NCBI GenBank assembly: GCA_902786265.1
Contig: CADACE010000036.1
Coordinates: 25,397-89,396 of the forward strand
From: an uncultured Chloroflexota bacterium
GTDB lineage: Bacteria > Chloroflexota > Anaerolineae > Anaerolineales > Anaerolineaceae
Reading direction: 5' to 3'
Length of the DNA: 64,000 bases
The position numbers were made by a program, and so were the translations under genes. Below the pieces are notes generated by a model, which saw only the letters and a list, made by a program, of their open reading frames with translations, did not search any database and had not been told where the DNA came from. This document shows positions 25,528-34,256 of the stretch, piece by piece. The first letter of the stretch is position 1. Every line of letters begins with the position of its first letter.

Positions 25528-26433
25528 TTATTCCTTACAAATCTGCACGCCGGCACTGGCACCGAGGCGATCGGCACCCGCATCGAGCATGGCTTCCGCG
25601 GTTTCTTTGTCACGGATACCGCCGGCAGCTTTGACGCCCATTTCTTCACCGACGACCTTGCGCATCAGGGCGACATCTTCGACGGTCGCTCCGCCGGTGG
25701 AGAATCCTGTAGAGGTTTTCACATAATCCGCGCCGGCATTCTTGGCGAGCAGACAGGCAATCACCTTTTCTTCTTTGGTCAGCAGGCAGGCTTCAATGAT
25801 GACCTTCAGAAGCGCGCCATGTTCATGGACCGCGTCGCATACTACCTGGATATCTTTGGCGACCATGCGGTAATCTCCGGATTTGAGTGCCCCGATGTTG
25901 ATGACCATGTCGATTTCCGTCGCGCCGTTTTCAATGGCTGCTTCGGCTTCAAAAGCCTTTGCTTCCGGGATCATCGCCCCGAGAGGGAACCCGACAACGG
26001 TACAGACAGCGACACCGGAACCGCGGAGCAATTCGGAGCACAGGCGGACCCAGCAGGAATTTACGCAGACAGAGGCGAATTTATACTCCCGTGCTTCCTG
26101 GCAGAGTTTTGTGATCTGTTCCACGGTAGCATCAGCCTTCAGAAGGGTATGGTCAATGAAACTGTTGAGCGGACATTCGATATCCTCGTCGATATTTTCA
26201 ATATCTTCCTCAGAGGTTACGGATACATCGATGACGTTGCCTTCCGAGTCAAAGGTTGTCGCAACCTGAAGCCCTTCAGCGCTGTCAACGACAACATCCA
26301 TATCGTCATCATCGTCATCAAACAAATCTTCATCGTCCCATTCTTCGTCGTCCCAATCTTCTTCATTCCAATCTTCAGAATCGTCCTGATCCCAATCCAT
26401 GTGTTTGTTTAATTCAATATCGTCTTTCTTCAT
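25528..26433 (-). CDS. deoC: Deoxyribose-phosphate aldolase with acidic N-terminal extension
   Basis: Class I aldolase that splits 2-deoxyribose-5-phosphate into acetaldehyde and glyceraldehyde-3-phosphate. The TIM-barrel core occupies about residues 91-301 with the Schiff-base Lys239 (YVKTSTGF), Lys268 (VKAAGGI) and Asp175 (EIDMVIN). Bacterial DeoC is usually 210-260 residues. Here about 90 extra residues precede the core, beginning with a tract (about 13-46) made almost only of Asp, Glu and Trp. The start is ATG 26433 with GGAGG 5 bases upstream. With the SRAP gene it forms a two-gene operon. Confidence 0.92.
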   Translation of the reverse strand: MKKDDIELNKHMDWDQDDSEDWNEEDWDDEEWDDEDLFDDDDDDMDVVVDSAEGLQVATTFDSEGNVIDVSVTSEEDIENIDEDIECPLNSFIDHTLLKADATVEQITKLCQEAREYKFASVCVNSCWVRLCSELLRGSGVAVCTVVGFPLGAMIPEAKAFEAEAAIENGATEIDMVINIGALKSGDYRMVAKDIQVVCDAVHEHGALLKVIIEACLLTKEEKVIACLLAKNAGADYVKTSTGFSTGGATVEDVALMRKVVGEEMGVKAAGGIRDKETAEAMLDAGADRLGASAGVQICKE

Positions 26434-26583
26434 AATGACCTCCATTTGATAAATAAATTATAGCACGTAAATTATCATTTATGTAGTCCGGCATAAAAAC
26501 CCTTAGCAATTATTGAAAACTCTCATTTTTCCTCAGCGGAAGGAAATGCGGGTTATAATACATTAATCGAAACAGAGGAAATT

Positions 26584-27306
26584 ATGGAAAATAAACTGAC
26601 AAGAAGAGTTAAAATACAACCAAGTGACGCAGACTGCAATAATTATTTATCATATCCGGATATTTTTGCTTTATTTCAGAATATGGCTGTTGATCATTCC
26701 GAAATACTGCATTACGATCAAAGCATTTTGACCCCCAAAGGACTATTTTGGGTCACGTCTAAAAGTAAGGTTCGCATCAATGAACGTCCCAAACAGGGTG
26801 AATTTGTAGATTTGAGTACCTGGCCTGAAAAACCGGACCGGATCCGCGGCAGAAGATACTATTGCTTTGAAAAAGACGGGAAACGCCTCATCGAAGCAGC
26901 TACGGAATGGGCAATAATCGATCGAAATACAAACCGTCTTTATATGATCAATCAGCTGTATGATGACAATTTCGAATTTTATCCCGAGAAATTACTTCCC
27001 GAACCTTTTTCACGGTTTACCGCCGTATATGCGGGGGAACCATTCGCTGAATATACGGTCCGGTCTATAGATATCGATTTTGAAGGCCATATGAATAATG
27101 TTGCATATATCCGGGCTCTTATCGGTCTGTTTTCCCGAAAAGAGCTGGAAGAGCTTGATCCGAAGATGATCGAATGCCAGTATAAAAACTCCTGTTATGA
27201 AGGTGATAAGCTCTTGTGGTACCGGGTCGATAATAGCGAAGGTACGGAACTTTGTGCAAAGCTCGAAGACGGGAAAGAGATTTTCTTCGCAAAATTTGAG
27301 AAATGA
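26584..27306 (+). CDS. Acyl-ACP thioesterase family protein
   Basis: A 240-residue double hot-dog protein similar to acyl-ACP thioesterases, which release fatty acids from acyl carrier protein. The N-terminal hot-dog has PSDADCNNYLSYPDIFALFQNMAVDHS and a central helix. The second repeat carries DIDFEGHMNNVAYIRAL, where Asn and His are the usual active-site residues. WPEKPDRIRGRRYY is a typical family segment. GAGGAAAT precedes the ATG, and a TATAAT lies at 26554-26559. The gene is followed after 15 bases by a GT-C-like membrane protein. Chain-length preference is not predictable. Confidence 0.85.
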   Translation: MENKLTRRVKIQPSDADCNNYLSYPDIFALFQNMAVDHSEILHYDQSILTPKGLFWVTSKSKVRINERPKQGEFVDLSTWPEKPDRIRGRRYYCFEKDGKRLIEAATEWAIIDRNTNRLYMINQLYDDNFEFYPEKLLPEPFSRFTAVYAGEPFAEYTVRSIDIDFEGHMNNVAYIRALIGLFSRKELEELDPKMIECQYKNSCYEGDKLLWYRVDNSEGTELCAKLEDGKEIFFAKFEK

Positions 27307-27321
27307 GTAAATGAAAGAAGT

Positions 27322-29787
27322 ATGAAAAGGGTTTGGGGCATTTTCTGGATAATTGTTTCCCTGATTGGCGGTTATGCGCTTTGGTGCACCCGGCAGCTGC
27401 CTTCTGAAAGCCAAAACGCGGTATTGTGGGGAATGTCCGCAGGCAAACTCGCGTTATGTGCAGGAATGGCATTCGGGATCCTGTTCTGTCTGACAGCAGC
27501 TGTTTTGTCATTTCTGAACAGGGAAAACGGATTTCCATCCGATAAAATCGCCGGAATATCAGCATATATTCTGATATTTCTGCTGGTTCTGGGGTGGATC
27601 TTTCTGACACCGCCTGTCGGGAAAACCGCCCTTGAGCGATCCTTATCCGAACGTCTCATGCCCCTTGCATATTGGGCTGCCTCATTTTCATTGTTCGCGT
27701 TTTTATTTCTGCTGATCCAAAAATTCAGCTGGATCCTGAAATATCAGTTTCAATCCGCCGGTGCGATCATATGGGGCGTGGTTACCATTGCGCTCATGGC
27801 AGGATCAATCGTTTACGCCCTTTCCTCCGGGATGGGACTGGATCCGATTTCGGGCACATTTTACAGGCAGGGAGTTTCTTTGCTTGAAGGGCACCTGATC
27901 GTTCCGCTGCTGTTTATCTATCCGCTTGTTCCGCTTTTTGCCTATGGAAGTCCGAAAATTTCCGGAAAAAGATCTGGGACTGTATTGACGATGATCTCCG
28001 TTATCCTGATCTGGGCCGCGGCCGTATGGGCATGGCAGACGACCTCTTTTGAAGGCAGAAGCTATTTTGCACCCGCGCTCAGGCTTCCGAACAATAATTT
28101 TTACCCGGCATCCGATGCTGAAAATTATGATCTTCTTGCCCAGAGCGTGCTGCTGGGAAACGGCTTTCGAAACGGATTGACCGTTGTGCGGCCGCTCTTC
28201 GCGGCATTTCTCGCGTTTCTGCATTCCGTTTTCGGCAATAATTACATGGCTGTAACCAACGGGCAGATCCTTCTGCTGGCCTTTATTCCGGCAGTGATAT
28301 TTCTGATCGCGAAGCAATGCGGCAGCGCCGCTGCAGGTCTTTTGACCGCCGCGTGGGTGATTTGGCGGGAAATATACAGCATCCGTCTTTCGCCATTGGT
28401 TCAGGTTTCCAATTCAAGGCTGCTGATGTCAGATCTGCCGACATTATTATGCCTTGCTCTGGTGATTTTCTGCACCGTAAAATGGTACCGCCATGATAAA
28501 GAGATATACCGTTCTCTGTTATGCGGCGGGATGATCGGGACTGCAATGCTTCTCCGCACGCAGTGTTTCGTTCTGATTCCCGCTCTCTGGCTCATTATGC
28601 TGTGTTCCTCAAAAAGGTCTGCGTTGAAATGGCTTTCCCTGGCTCTCAGCCTCATCGGTTTCCTGATCGTGTTTGCTCCATGGACTGTATGGAACAGGAT
28701 ATATCCCAATACAACAGTAAACGCGGAAGTCTCGGAAGATCAGTATCTCAAACATCTTTATCAGGATGCAGCCGGGGAAACCGACCCGGATGCAGGAATA
28801 TTTCAAATCATTACGCGGCATCCCGCTGAAATCTTCAGGGCAGTCGGATCTCATTTCCTGAATAATGAAATTTCTTCAGTATTGATCCTGCCGGTCCGGC
28901 TTATAAAGCCCAATGAAACCGATCAGCTGTTTTATGAGCCCGACCTTTTCTGGTATCGTGAAAATGCCCGGCAGACGATTGAGGAGAACAAGGTGCTCAT
29001 TGCCGTTTACCTTGTTATGATCTCATTCGGTGTGATTTCAGCATGCCGCAAAAACAGCTTCGGAGGGATGATCCCGCTGCTGTTCCATGTCGTCTATAAT
29101 CTCGGAAACAGCTTTGCCATGACCTCAGGATTCCGTTTTCTGCTTCCGGCTGACTGGGTAATGCTGTATTATTTTGCTTTTGGCTGTTCCGCGGTAATTG
29201 AGTTTCTGTGCAGGATATTCATTTTTTCTTCACAGGAGCAAAAGTCTGTTGGTGCCATAAAAGCCGGCTATGAGTTTATACCGGAATCAGAGGAACCTGC
29301 TGAGATCCATGAGCCGCAGGCAAACAAATCCGGACAGGTTTGGGCAGTTGTCGGTACGCTTTTACTGCTGTGCGCTATCGGATCGGTCTTGCCGCTATGC
29401 GAAAAAGCTGTTCCGAGACGTTTCCCGTTAAAAACACAGGAGCAGATCAGGCAGGAATGGCTGGCTGTTTCCGATCCGTCTTTACCCGATTTGTCCCGTT
29501 ATACGGATGAAAATATCGTATTCCTTGAAGGAAGGGCTTTTTATCCCCGCTTTTATAAAGCCGGAGAAGGTGATTCCGGCGGCAGTTCATCCGCCAAGCG
29601 CGGATTGGACACGGACCGGCTTGTCTGGATGTTTCACGATGACCGTGTTCATGTTTTGAGCTGCCCGCTGACGGCAGAACAGACACATAATCTATCCGGA
29701 GCAGCGGACCCTATGGATGTTATGATTGTGGGTATACAGCGGGAAGATTATATTGAAGTGCTCGAAATGAGGCAGCTGTTTTATTGA
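27322..29787 (+). CDS. Large polytopic membrane protein, GT39/PMT-like (GT-C fold)
   Basis: An 821-residue protein with about 13-15 membrane segments: a first group at 1-240, a second at 270-470, a third near 545-640 and one at about 670-690. The long extracytoplasmic loop carries SDAENYDLLAQSVLLGNGF followed by RPLFAAFLAFLHSVFG, a pattern seen in PMT/ArnT-like glycosyltransferases, where an acidic residue in the first loop is catalytic. The C-terminal 120 residues are soluble. Sugar donor and acceptor are unknown. It lies between a thioesterase and an unrelated helicase-like gene, so context gives no pathway. Confidence 0.6.
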   Translation: MKRVWGIFWIIVSLIGGYALWCTRQLPSESQNAVLWGMSAGKLALCAGMAFGILFCLTAAVLSFLNRENGFPSDKIAGISAYILIFLLVLGWIFLTPPVGKTALERSLSERLMPLAYWAASFSLFAFLFLLIQKFSWILKYQFQSAGAIIWGVVTIALMAGSIVYALSSGMGLDPISGTFYRQGVSLLEGHLIVPLLFIYPLVPLFAYGSPKISGKRSGTVLTMISVILIWAAAVWAWQTTSFEGRSYFAPALRLPNNNFYPASDAENYDLLAQSVLLGNGFRNGLTVVRPLFAAFLAFLHSVFGNNYMAVTNGQILLLAFIPAVIFLIAKQCGSAAAGLLTAAWVIWREIYSIRLSPLVQVSNSRLLMSDLPTLLCLALVIFCTVKWYRHDKEIYRSLLCGGMIGTAMLLRTQCFVLIPALWLIMLCSSKRSALKWLSLALSLIGFLIVFAPWTVWNRIYPNTTVNAEVSEDQYLKHLYQDAAGETDPDAGIFQIITRHPAEIFRAVGSHFLNNEISSVLILPVRLIKPNETDQLFYEPDLFWYRENARQTIEENKVLIAVYLVMISFGVISACRKNSFGGMIPLLFHVVYNLGNSFAMTSGFRFLLPADWVMLYYFAFGCSAVIEFLCRIFIFSSQEQKSVGAIKAGYEFIPESEEPAEIHEPQANKSGQVWAVVGTLLLLCAIGSVLPLCEKAVPRRFPLKTQEQIRQEWLAVSDPSLPDLSRYTDENIVFLEGRAFYPRFYKAGEGDSGGSSSAKRGLDTDRLVWMFHDDRVHVLSCPLTAEQTHNLSGAADPMDVMIVGIQREDYIEVLEMRQLFY

Positions 29788-31487
29788 GGTCCGGTTCTCC
29801 TATGCTGCTGCGTCAAATGCTTTACCGAAGTGAGATACGTTTTCTTTCCGTTATTGCTTCGTATTGGCTGCGTCTGCAATCCACACCGAATTATGAAGAA
29901 TTGATCCGGATGCTTTGTGAACGGATGCTTGATACGGGGACGCTGCGGCGGTTTATCAATAAGCCGGAAAATGAAGATATGGCAGCCGGTATCCGTCTGT
30001 TGATTTTGTCAGAAGGACAGTCGGAAGCCGAAACCTTCGAAGATTCAATGGGGTCCTTCCGTGTCGCCGGAATGGATAAAATCCTGCGGGAAAAGATGTG
30101 GCTTTCTCCTGTTTCGGTAACCGAAAAATTGTGGTACCGCGGGATCATCTATCGGGAAAACCGAATCGTCGGTAATGAATTAAAGGATTGTTATATCCTG
30201 CCTGATGACCTTTTGAGTAAGTTTTCATCAATAATTCAGCAGGAAGCCTATGTACAAACGAAATCAATGAGTCCGGTTCTGACAGTCCGTCCGGCGATCC
30301 CCTCCGAGACTGCAAATATTACTGCTCAGGATCAAAATCTTCCCGATGTATTCTGTCTTGCAGCGGCATTGAAACGGGATGAAAAACCGATGGTTATTCC
30401 CGGGATCGATATGTCAGAAAGTTACAAACACTTTCTTGAGATGTTATTACGGGACAGCGGTTTTTTCGCTGATGAAACAGATGCTGATACAGAAGCGATC
30501 CGCTCTTTTATGATCCAAAACAGGATCTCCGCCCAAATCCGGCTGACTGATATCTGGAGACATTCTGCTGATTATTGTGAGCTGTCTGAAATTGAAGAGC
30601 TCACGGTTTCCCGGCTGCCGGTTTTTGATCATACAGTGCCGAGGGAGCATGTCATCCGGATGGTCTCGTGCCTTGAACCGGATGTCTGGTGGAGCATAAA
30701 CGGATTTCTCAATGCGGTCAAAAGCAGCTTTCCCGAATTCCTTAGAAATACTTTTTCCGATGATCAATGGCGTATCCTTGACAAAGACGGAAATGATCTA
30801 AACGGTATCAGTTCCTGGTTCCAGCTGGAAGGCGCTTTTCTGCGTTTTTTGATTCTCGGTCCGCTGCAGTGGCTCGGAATCATCAGGATCGCTTACACCG
30901 GCAAAGAAGAAACAGAAGCGGCTGCCTTTCGTATCAGTAAAAGCGGACTGTTCCTGTTGCTGGAATCAGAAAAAGAACAGGTTTCAACGGAAATCATGGC
31001 AAAGCCAAACCTGGAGCAGGATCTGCCCGGCATATCGATTGACGGGATAATAACCTGCAGCAGCAACGTTCCCCGCTATTTCCGTTATATGTGCGCACGA
31101 TATTGCGATATAGAATCATTCAGCAAACACGGGACGATTTCGTTCCGCATAACGCCGTCATCTCTTGCCGGTGCGGCAGAAAAAGGTTTGAAATGTTCCT
31201 CATTTCTTTCCATGCTGAAGAGATTTTCAAGAAATAAGGTACCGCCCGCATTGGAAAACATGCTTTCTTCTGCAGACAAAATGGATCCTCCGGCAGTGAT
31301 CTACAATGCCGTGCTGCTGACGATCCCTGATGCCGGGATCTTTCGGGAACTGTCAGAGACATCCCGATTGGAAAAATGGATCCTGCAGCAAATCAATGCA
31401 ACGACGCTTATTATTGATCCGAAGGGTATCGGCGATATCCGCCGGTTTTTGATGGAAAAAGAGATTTTTGTTGATATACAGATATAA
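29784..31487 (+). CDS. Helicase-associated-domain protein (XPB/Ssl2 N-terminal-like), no helicase motor
   Basis: A 567-residue soluble protein. The N-terminal part (about 10-150) looks like tandem winged helices and contains TEKLWYRGIIYRENR and YILPDDLL, as in bacterial proteins annotated with the helicase-associated domain PF13625. The C-terminal part (about 420-510: GIITCSSNVPRYFRYMCARY, FRITPSSLAGAAEKG) fits that domain's end. There is no Walker A motif, so it cannot be a helicase on its own. The first codon is uncertain: TTG 29784 overlaps the upstream TGA, and ATG 29802 has GAGG 12 bases before it. Family assignment is from memory of motifs. Confidence 0.55.
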   Translation: MRSGSPMLLRQMLYRSEIRFLSVIASYWLRLQSTPNYEELIRMLCERMLDTGTLRRFINKPENEDMAAGIRLLILSEGQSEAETFEDSMGSFRVAGMDKILREKMWLSPVSVTEKLWYRGIIYRENRIVGNELKDCYILPDDLLSKFSSIIQQEAYVQTKSMSPVLTVRPAIPSETANITAQDQNLPDVFCLAAALKRDEKPMVIPGIDMSESYKHFLEMLLRDSGFFADETDADTEAIRSFMIQNRISAQIRLTDIWRHSADYCELSEIEELTVSRLPVFDHTVPREHVIRMVSCLEPDVWWSINGFLNAVKSSFPEFLRNTFSDDQWRILDKDGNDLNGISSWFQLEGAFLRFLILGPLQWLGIIRIAYTGKEETEAAAFRISKSGLFLLLESEKEQVSTEIMAKPNLEQDLPGISIDGIITCSSNVPRYFRYMCARYCDIESFSKHGTISFRITPSSLAGAAEKGLKCSSFLSMLKRFSRNKVPPALENMLSSADKMDPPAVIYNAVLLTIPDAGIFRELSETSRLEKWILQQINATTLIIDPKGIGDIRRFLMEKEIFVDIQI

Positions 31488-31510
31488 TATTTGTTTCGAG
31501 GTGGAATAGT

Positions 31511-31861
31511 ATGGAAGAAGAAACAACTAAACGCAATCCGGCAATATGGGAGTATGAATCAATAGATCCGGAAAAGGCAGCACTGCTCAAGGACGCGCTG
31601 CGGGAAGTAAGGGACCCTGAATTGGGCTATAACGTTATTGAACTGGGCCTGATCCGCAATGTCCAGCTGCAGGAAAGCCGTTTTTTGATCACGATGATCC
31701 TCACGACGCCATTCTGCCCCTACGCTCCTTCAATGGTCGAACAGGTCCGCAAACAGGCTGAAACCGTTCTGGATCTGTCTGTTGCCATTGACCTGAAAAT
31801 GGACCTCTGGGATCAGAGCATGATGGAAGAAGGTTTTGATCTGGATTGGGGTTTATTCTGA
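31511..31861 (+). CDS. DUF59/MIP18 family Fe-S cluster assembly factor
   Basis: A 116-residue protein of the SufT/PaaD-like DUF59 (MIP18) family, which helps mature Fe-S proteins. The core LLKDALREVRDPELGYNVIELGLIRNV is diagnostic. The cysteine in LTTPFCPYAPSMVEQVR is the conserved cluster- or metal-related residue. GAGGTG precedes the ATG by 8 bases. It is 23 bases downstream of the helicase-associated-domain gene and may be cotranscribed with it. No suf or isc genes are adjacent, so its client is unknown. Confidence 0.88.
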   Translation: MEEETTKRNPAIWEYESIDPEKAALLKDALREVRDPELGYNVIELGLIRNVQLQESRFLITMILTTPFCPYAPSMVEQVRKQAETVLDLSVAIDLKMDLWDQSMMEEGFDLDWGLF

Positions 31862-31911
31862 TCAAAACAGTGTTTTCGGGTATTTGGCGTTCACTTCCGC
31901 AAAATTCGGTA

Positions 31912-31940
31912 TTGCCAAAATCCTGAAATTAATGTATGAT
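31912..31940 (+). promoter_or_regulatory. Sigma-70 promoter of the carboxyltransferase gene
   Basis: TTGCCA (31912-31917), a 17-base spacer and TATGAT (31935-31940). Transcription should begin near 31947, leaving a leader of about 74 nt. The leader contains a small hairpin (TCGTC/GACGA around 31979-31995) and the strong AGGAGA ribosome site. Confidence 0.7.
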
Positions 31941-32020
31941 ATTTAATGTGTTATTATGCACAGATAATTGTTACTTTCTCGTCCGGAAAGACGAATAAAG
32001 AAGCCCATTAAGGAGACAAA

Positions 32021-33496
32021 ATGGCGAAAAAAATTTTATTTAATGATTTAACACTGCGCGATGGTCATCAGAGCTGTGCAGCTACACGTATGACAACTGA
32101 ACAGTGTATGCGTGTTCTGCCGATCATCAAAGATGCCGGTTATCATATTTTCGAACTGTGGGGCGGTGCCACGCTTGATTCCGCCATCCGCTTTACCCGT
32201 GATGACCCGTGGGAAAGATTGGAAAAATTCCGTGACTGTCTGGGCGGCGGGGAAAAGATCCAATCATTGCTTCGCGGCCAGAATCTTTTCGCGTATAACC
32301 CGTATCCGGATGATGTTTTGATTGCTTTCATTCGTCAGTCTATCGAAAGCGGCTCCGTCAACATGCGCATTTTCGATGCTCTGAACGATATCCGCAACCT
32401 TCGCATGGCGATCCTTGCAACCAAAGCATACGGCGGCAAGGTTGAAGCTGCGATTTCTTATACGACCAGCCCCGTTCACACAACAGAATACTTCATCAAC
32501 TACGCGAAAGCTCTGGAAGCTGAAGGCGCCGATCGTATCGCGATCAAAGATATGGCCGGTCTGCTGCATCCTGAAGTAGCCGCTGTTTTGTTCCCGGCTC
32601 TCAAGAAGGAATTGAATATTCCTGTTGTCCTTCATACACATTCCACCACCGGTGTCTCAGTCGTAAACGGCGCTCTCGCTATGAAATACGGAATTGACGC
32701 GATCGATACGGCTATTTCTCCGTTTGCCGGCGGTCCTTCTCATTCCCCGATCGAAGTGATGGCTATCGTTGCTGAAGAAATGGGATTTGAACATGGCCTC
32801 GATAAGCAGGCTATCAGCAAAGCACAGGATAAGCTCCGTGTGATCTTCGAAGAATTGAAGGATTCTATCCCGTCCTTCGGTAAATTCCGCCGCAAGCCGG
32901 TACGTTTCGAGGATGTTCCTCGTGACAAAGTCGCGAAGATGGTTAATGCTGTTGAAAAGAATGATCTCAAGACAGCTATTGATGTCAGCCGCGAGATCAT
33001 GTCCGATCTGGACTACCCCGGTTATGATGACAGAATTTTCGAAAGCCAGATCCCCGGCGGCATGCTTTCCAATCTGCAGAAACAGCTTGCAGGTATGGGC
33101 GTTCCCGCTGAAAAACTGGATGATGTTATGGCTGAAATTCCTTCCGTCCGCGCTGATGTCGGTTACGTACCTCTCGTGACTCCTACCAGCCAGATCGTCG
33201 GTACGCAGGCCGCCTTCAATGTCATGACCGGTTCCCGCTACGCGTTCGTCTCCAATGAATTCAAGATGATTCTCCTCGGCGAATTCGGTAAAACACCTGC
33301 GCCGGTCAATCAGGAAGTTCTCCGTGCGGTTTGCGGAGAAGATGCCGAAGTGAAGAAATATCGTCCTGCTTCTTATCTGATGCCGGGCATGGAAGATCCT
33401 GTGGATGAACCATTCATCAAAAGCCACAAAGATCTGCTCCTGCACAAGGTATTCGGCGCAGCCGCTGACGAGTTCTTACAATTGAAATACAAATAG
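32021..33496 (+). CDS. Carboxyltransferase subunit (5S/OadA/PycB-type) lacking a biotin domain
   Basis: TIM-barrel carboxyltransferase that moves CO2 between carboxybiotin and pyruvate/oxaloacetate. At 491 residues it resembles the 5S subunit of methylmalonyl-CoA carboxyltransferase. Metal and active-site motifs are DLTLRDGHQS (about 9-18), the carbamylated-lysine motif AIKDMAGLL, and the metal-binding HTHSTTG. The C-terminal MKM biotin-carrier domain of OadA and pyruvate carboxylase is absent, so a separate biotin protein must exist elsewhere. The gene stands alone with its own promoter and terminator. Whether it decarboxylates oxaloacetate or carboxylates pyruvate is not decidable here. Confidence 0.88.
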   Translation: MAKKILFNDLTLRDGHQSCAATRMTTEQCMRVLPIIKDAGYHIFELWGGATLDSAIRFTRDDPWERLEKFRDCLGGGEKIQSLLRGQNLFAYNPYPDDVLIAFIRQSIESGSVNMRIFDALNDIRNLRMAILATKAYGGKVEAAISYTTSPVHTTEYFINYAKALEAEGADRIAIKDMAGLLHPEVAAVLFPALKKELNIPVVLHTHSTTGVSVVNGALAMKYGIDAIDTAISPFAGGPSHSPIEVMAIVAEEMGFEHGLDKQAISKAQDKLRVIFEELKDSIPSFGKFRRKPVRFEDVPRDKVAKMVNAVEKNDLKTAIDVSREIMSDLDYPGYDDRIFESQIPGGMLSNLQKQLAGMGVPAEKLDDVMAEIPSVRADVGYVPLVTPTSQIVGTQAAFNVMTGSRYAFVSNEFKMILLGEFGKTPAPVNQEVLRAVCGEDAEVKKYRPASYLMPGMEDPVDEPFIKSHKDLLLHKVFGAAADEFLQLKYK

Positions 33497-33508
33497 TTTA
33501 TGATTCAG

Positions 33509-33535
33509 GCTCCGGGAAATCCCGGAGCTTTTTTT
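33509..33535 (+). terminator. Rho-independent terminator after the carboxyltransferase gene
   Basis: GCTCCGGG and CCCGGAGC form a perfect 8-bp G+C-rich stem with the tetraloop AAAT, followed by seven T. A textbook intrinsic terminator, 13 bases past the stop. Confidence 0.93.
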
Positions 33536-33545
33536 ATCACTTTTT

Positions 33546-33575
33546 TTGTTAAGTTTTCAAATAGTCTGGTAAAAT
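33546..33575 (+). promoter_or_regulatory. Sigma-70 promoter of rplI
   Basis: TTGTTA (33546-33551), an 18-base spacer and TAAAAT (33570-33575), just downstream of the previous terminator. The rplI leader would be about 54 nt. Confidence 0.65.
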
Positions 33576-33635
33576 ACAATCCGTCAGCGTTGTACCCTTC
33601 GCTGATAAAGATTATTTTTGAAAGGGCTTGATTAA

Positions 33636-34157
33636 ATGAAAATCTTATTGTTAAAAGATGTTTATCATCTTGGTCATGCGGGCGATATCAAAAAGGTTGC
33701 CGATGGATACGGACGCAACTATTTGATTCCGCAGGGATACGCGGTATTGGCTACTGCCGGTACCATGAAACAGGCTGAAACCATTCGCGCCAAGGCCGAA
33801 GTTGTTCGCAAACAGCTGAACAACGAGATGAGTGCAGTCGCTGAAAGAATTAACAACACCTGGATCACCTTCGCAAGTAAAGCCGGAGAAACGGGCAAAC
33901 TCTACGGTTCCATTACTTCCCAGATGGTAGCTGAAAAGCTCAGCGAAAAAGCCGGTATTGAAATCGACAAGCGCATGATCGACATCCAGCCGATTCGTAC
34001 ACTGGGTGAACACAAGGCTCATATCCGCCTGACAATTGATATCGTTCCTGTTATCAATGTTCTGGTCCATCGTGAAGGTGAAACACCGAACGTCGGCGGC
34101 AGCGAAGAAGCTGAAACTGTTGTTGAAGAAGCTGCAGAAACAGAAACCGCTGAATAA
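33636..34157 (+). CDS. rplI: 50S ribosomal protein L9
   Basis: Large-subunit protein L9, binding 23S rRNA near L1 and limiting frameshifting. The signature N-terminal domain MKILLLKDVYHLGHAGDIKKVADGYGRNYLIPQGYA is followed by the long connecting helix and a C-terminal rRNA-binding domain (GKLYGSITSQMVAEKL). At 173 residues it exceeds the usual 148-150 because of a Glu/Thr-rich acidic tail of about 20 residues. The gene is monocistronic, not with rpsF-ssb-rpsR as in many bacteria. It has its own promoter and terminator. Confidence 0.97.
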   Translation: MKILLLKDVYHLGHAGDIKKVADGYGRNYLIPQGYAVLATAGTMKQAETIRAKAEVVRKQLNNEMSAVAERINNTWITFASKAGETGKLYGSITSQMVAEKLSEKAGIEIDKRMIDIQPIRTLGEHKAHIRLTIDIVPVINVLVHREGETPNVGGSEEAETVVEEAAETETAE

Positions 34158-34189
34158 TAAATCAGGATACCATTCTTTTAGGCAAAATA

Positions 34190-34218
34190 AAAAGGTCTTC
34201 TCACAGAAGACCTTTTTT
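34190..34218 (+). terminator. Rho-independent terminator after rplI
   Basis: AAAAGGTCTTCT and AGAAGACCTTTT form a 12-bp stem around a CAC loop and continue into T. It ends rplI and lies just ahead of the next promoter. Confidence 0.92.
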
Positions 34219-34243
34219 GTTTCATGTTTTTGAGATAATCCCG

Positions 34244-34249
34244 TATAAT
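34244..34249 (+). promoter_or_regulatory. -10 box positioned for a leaderless transcript
   Basis: TATAAT at 34244-34249 is followed by 7 bases (AAATATT) and the ATG at 34257, so the mRNA should begin at or next to the start codon. No ribosome-binding site is present. TTTCAT 18 bases upstream of the box is a weak -35 candidate. Confidence 0.6.
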
Positions 34250-34256
34250 AAATATT

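Noticed and set aside
25312..26412. 366-codon plus-strand frame opposite deoC and the SRAP gene
   Set aside because: Antisense to two recognised genes, no ribosome site and no recognisable domain.
32657..33445. 262-codon minus-strand frame opposite the carboxyltransferase
   Set aside because: Antisense shadow of a conserved gene.
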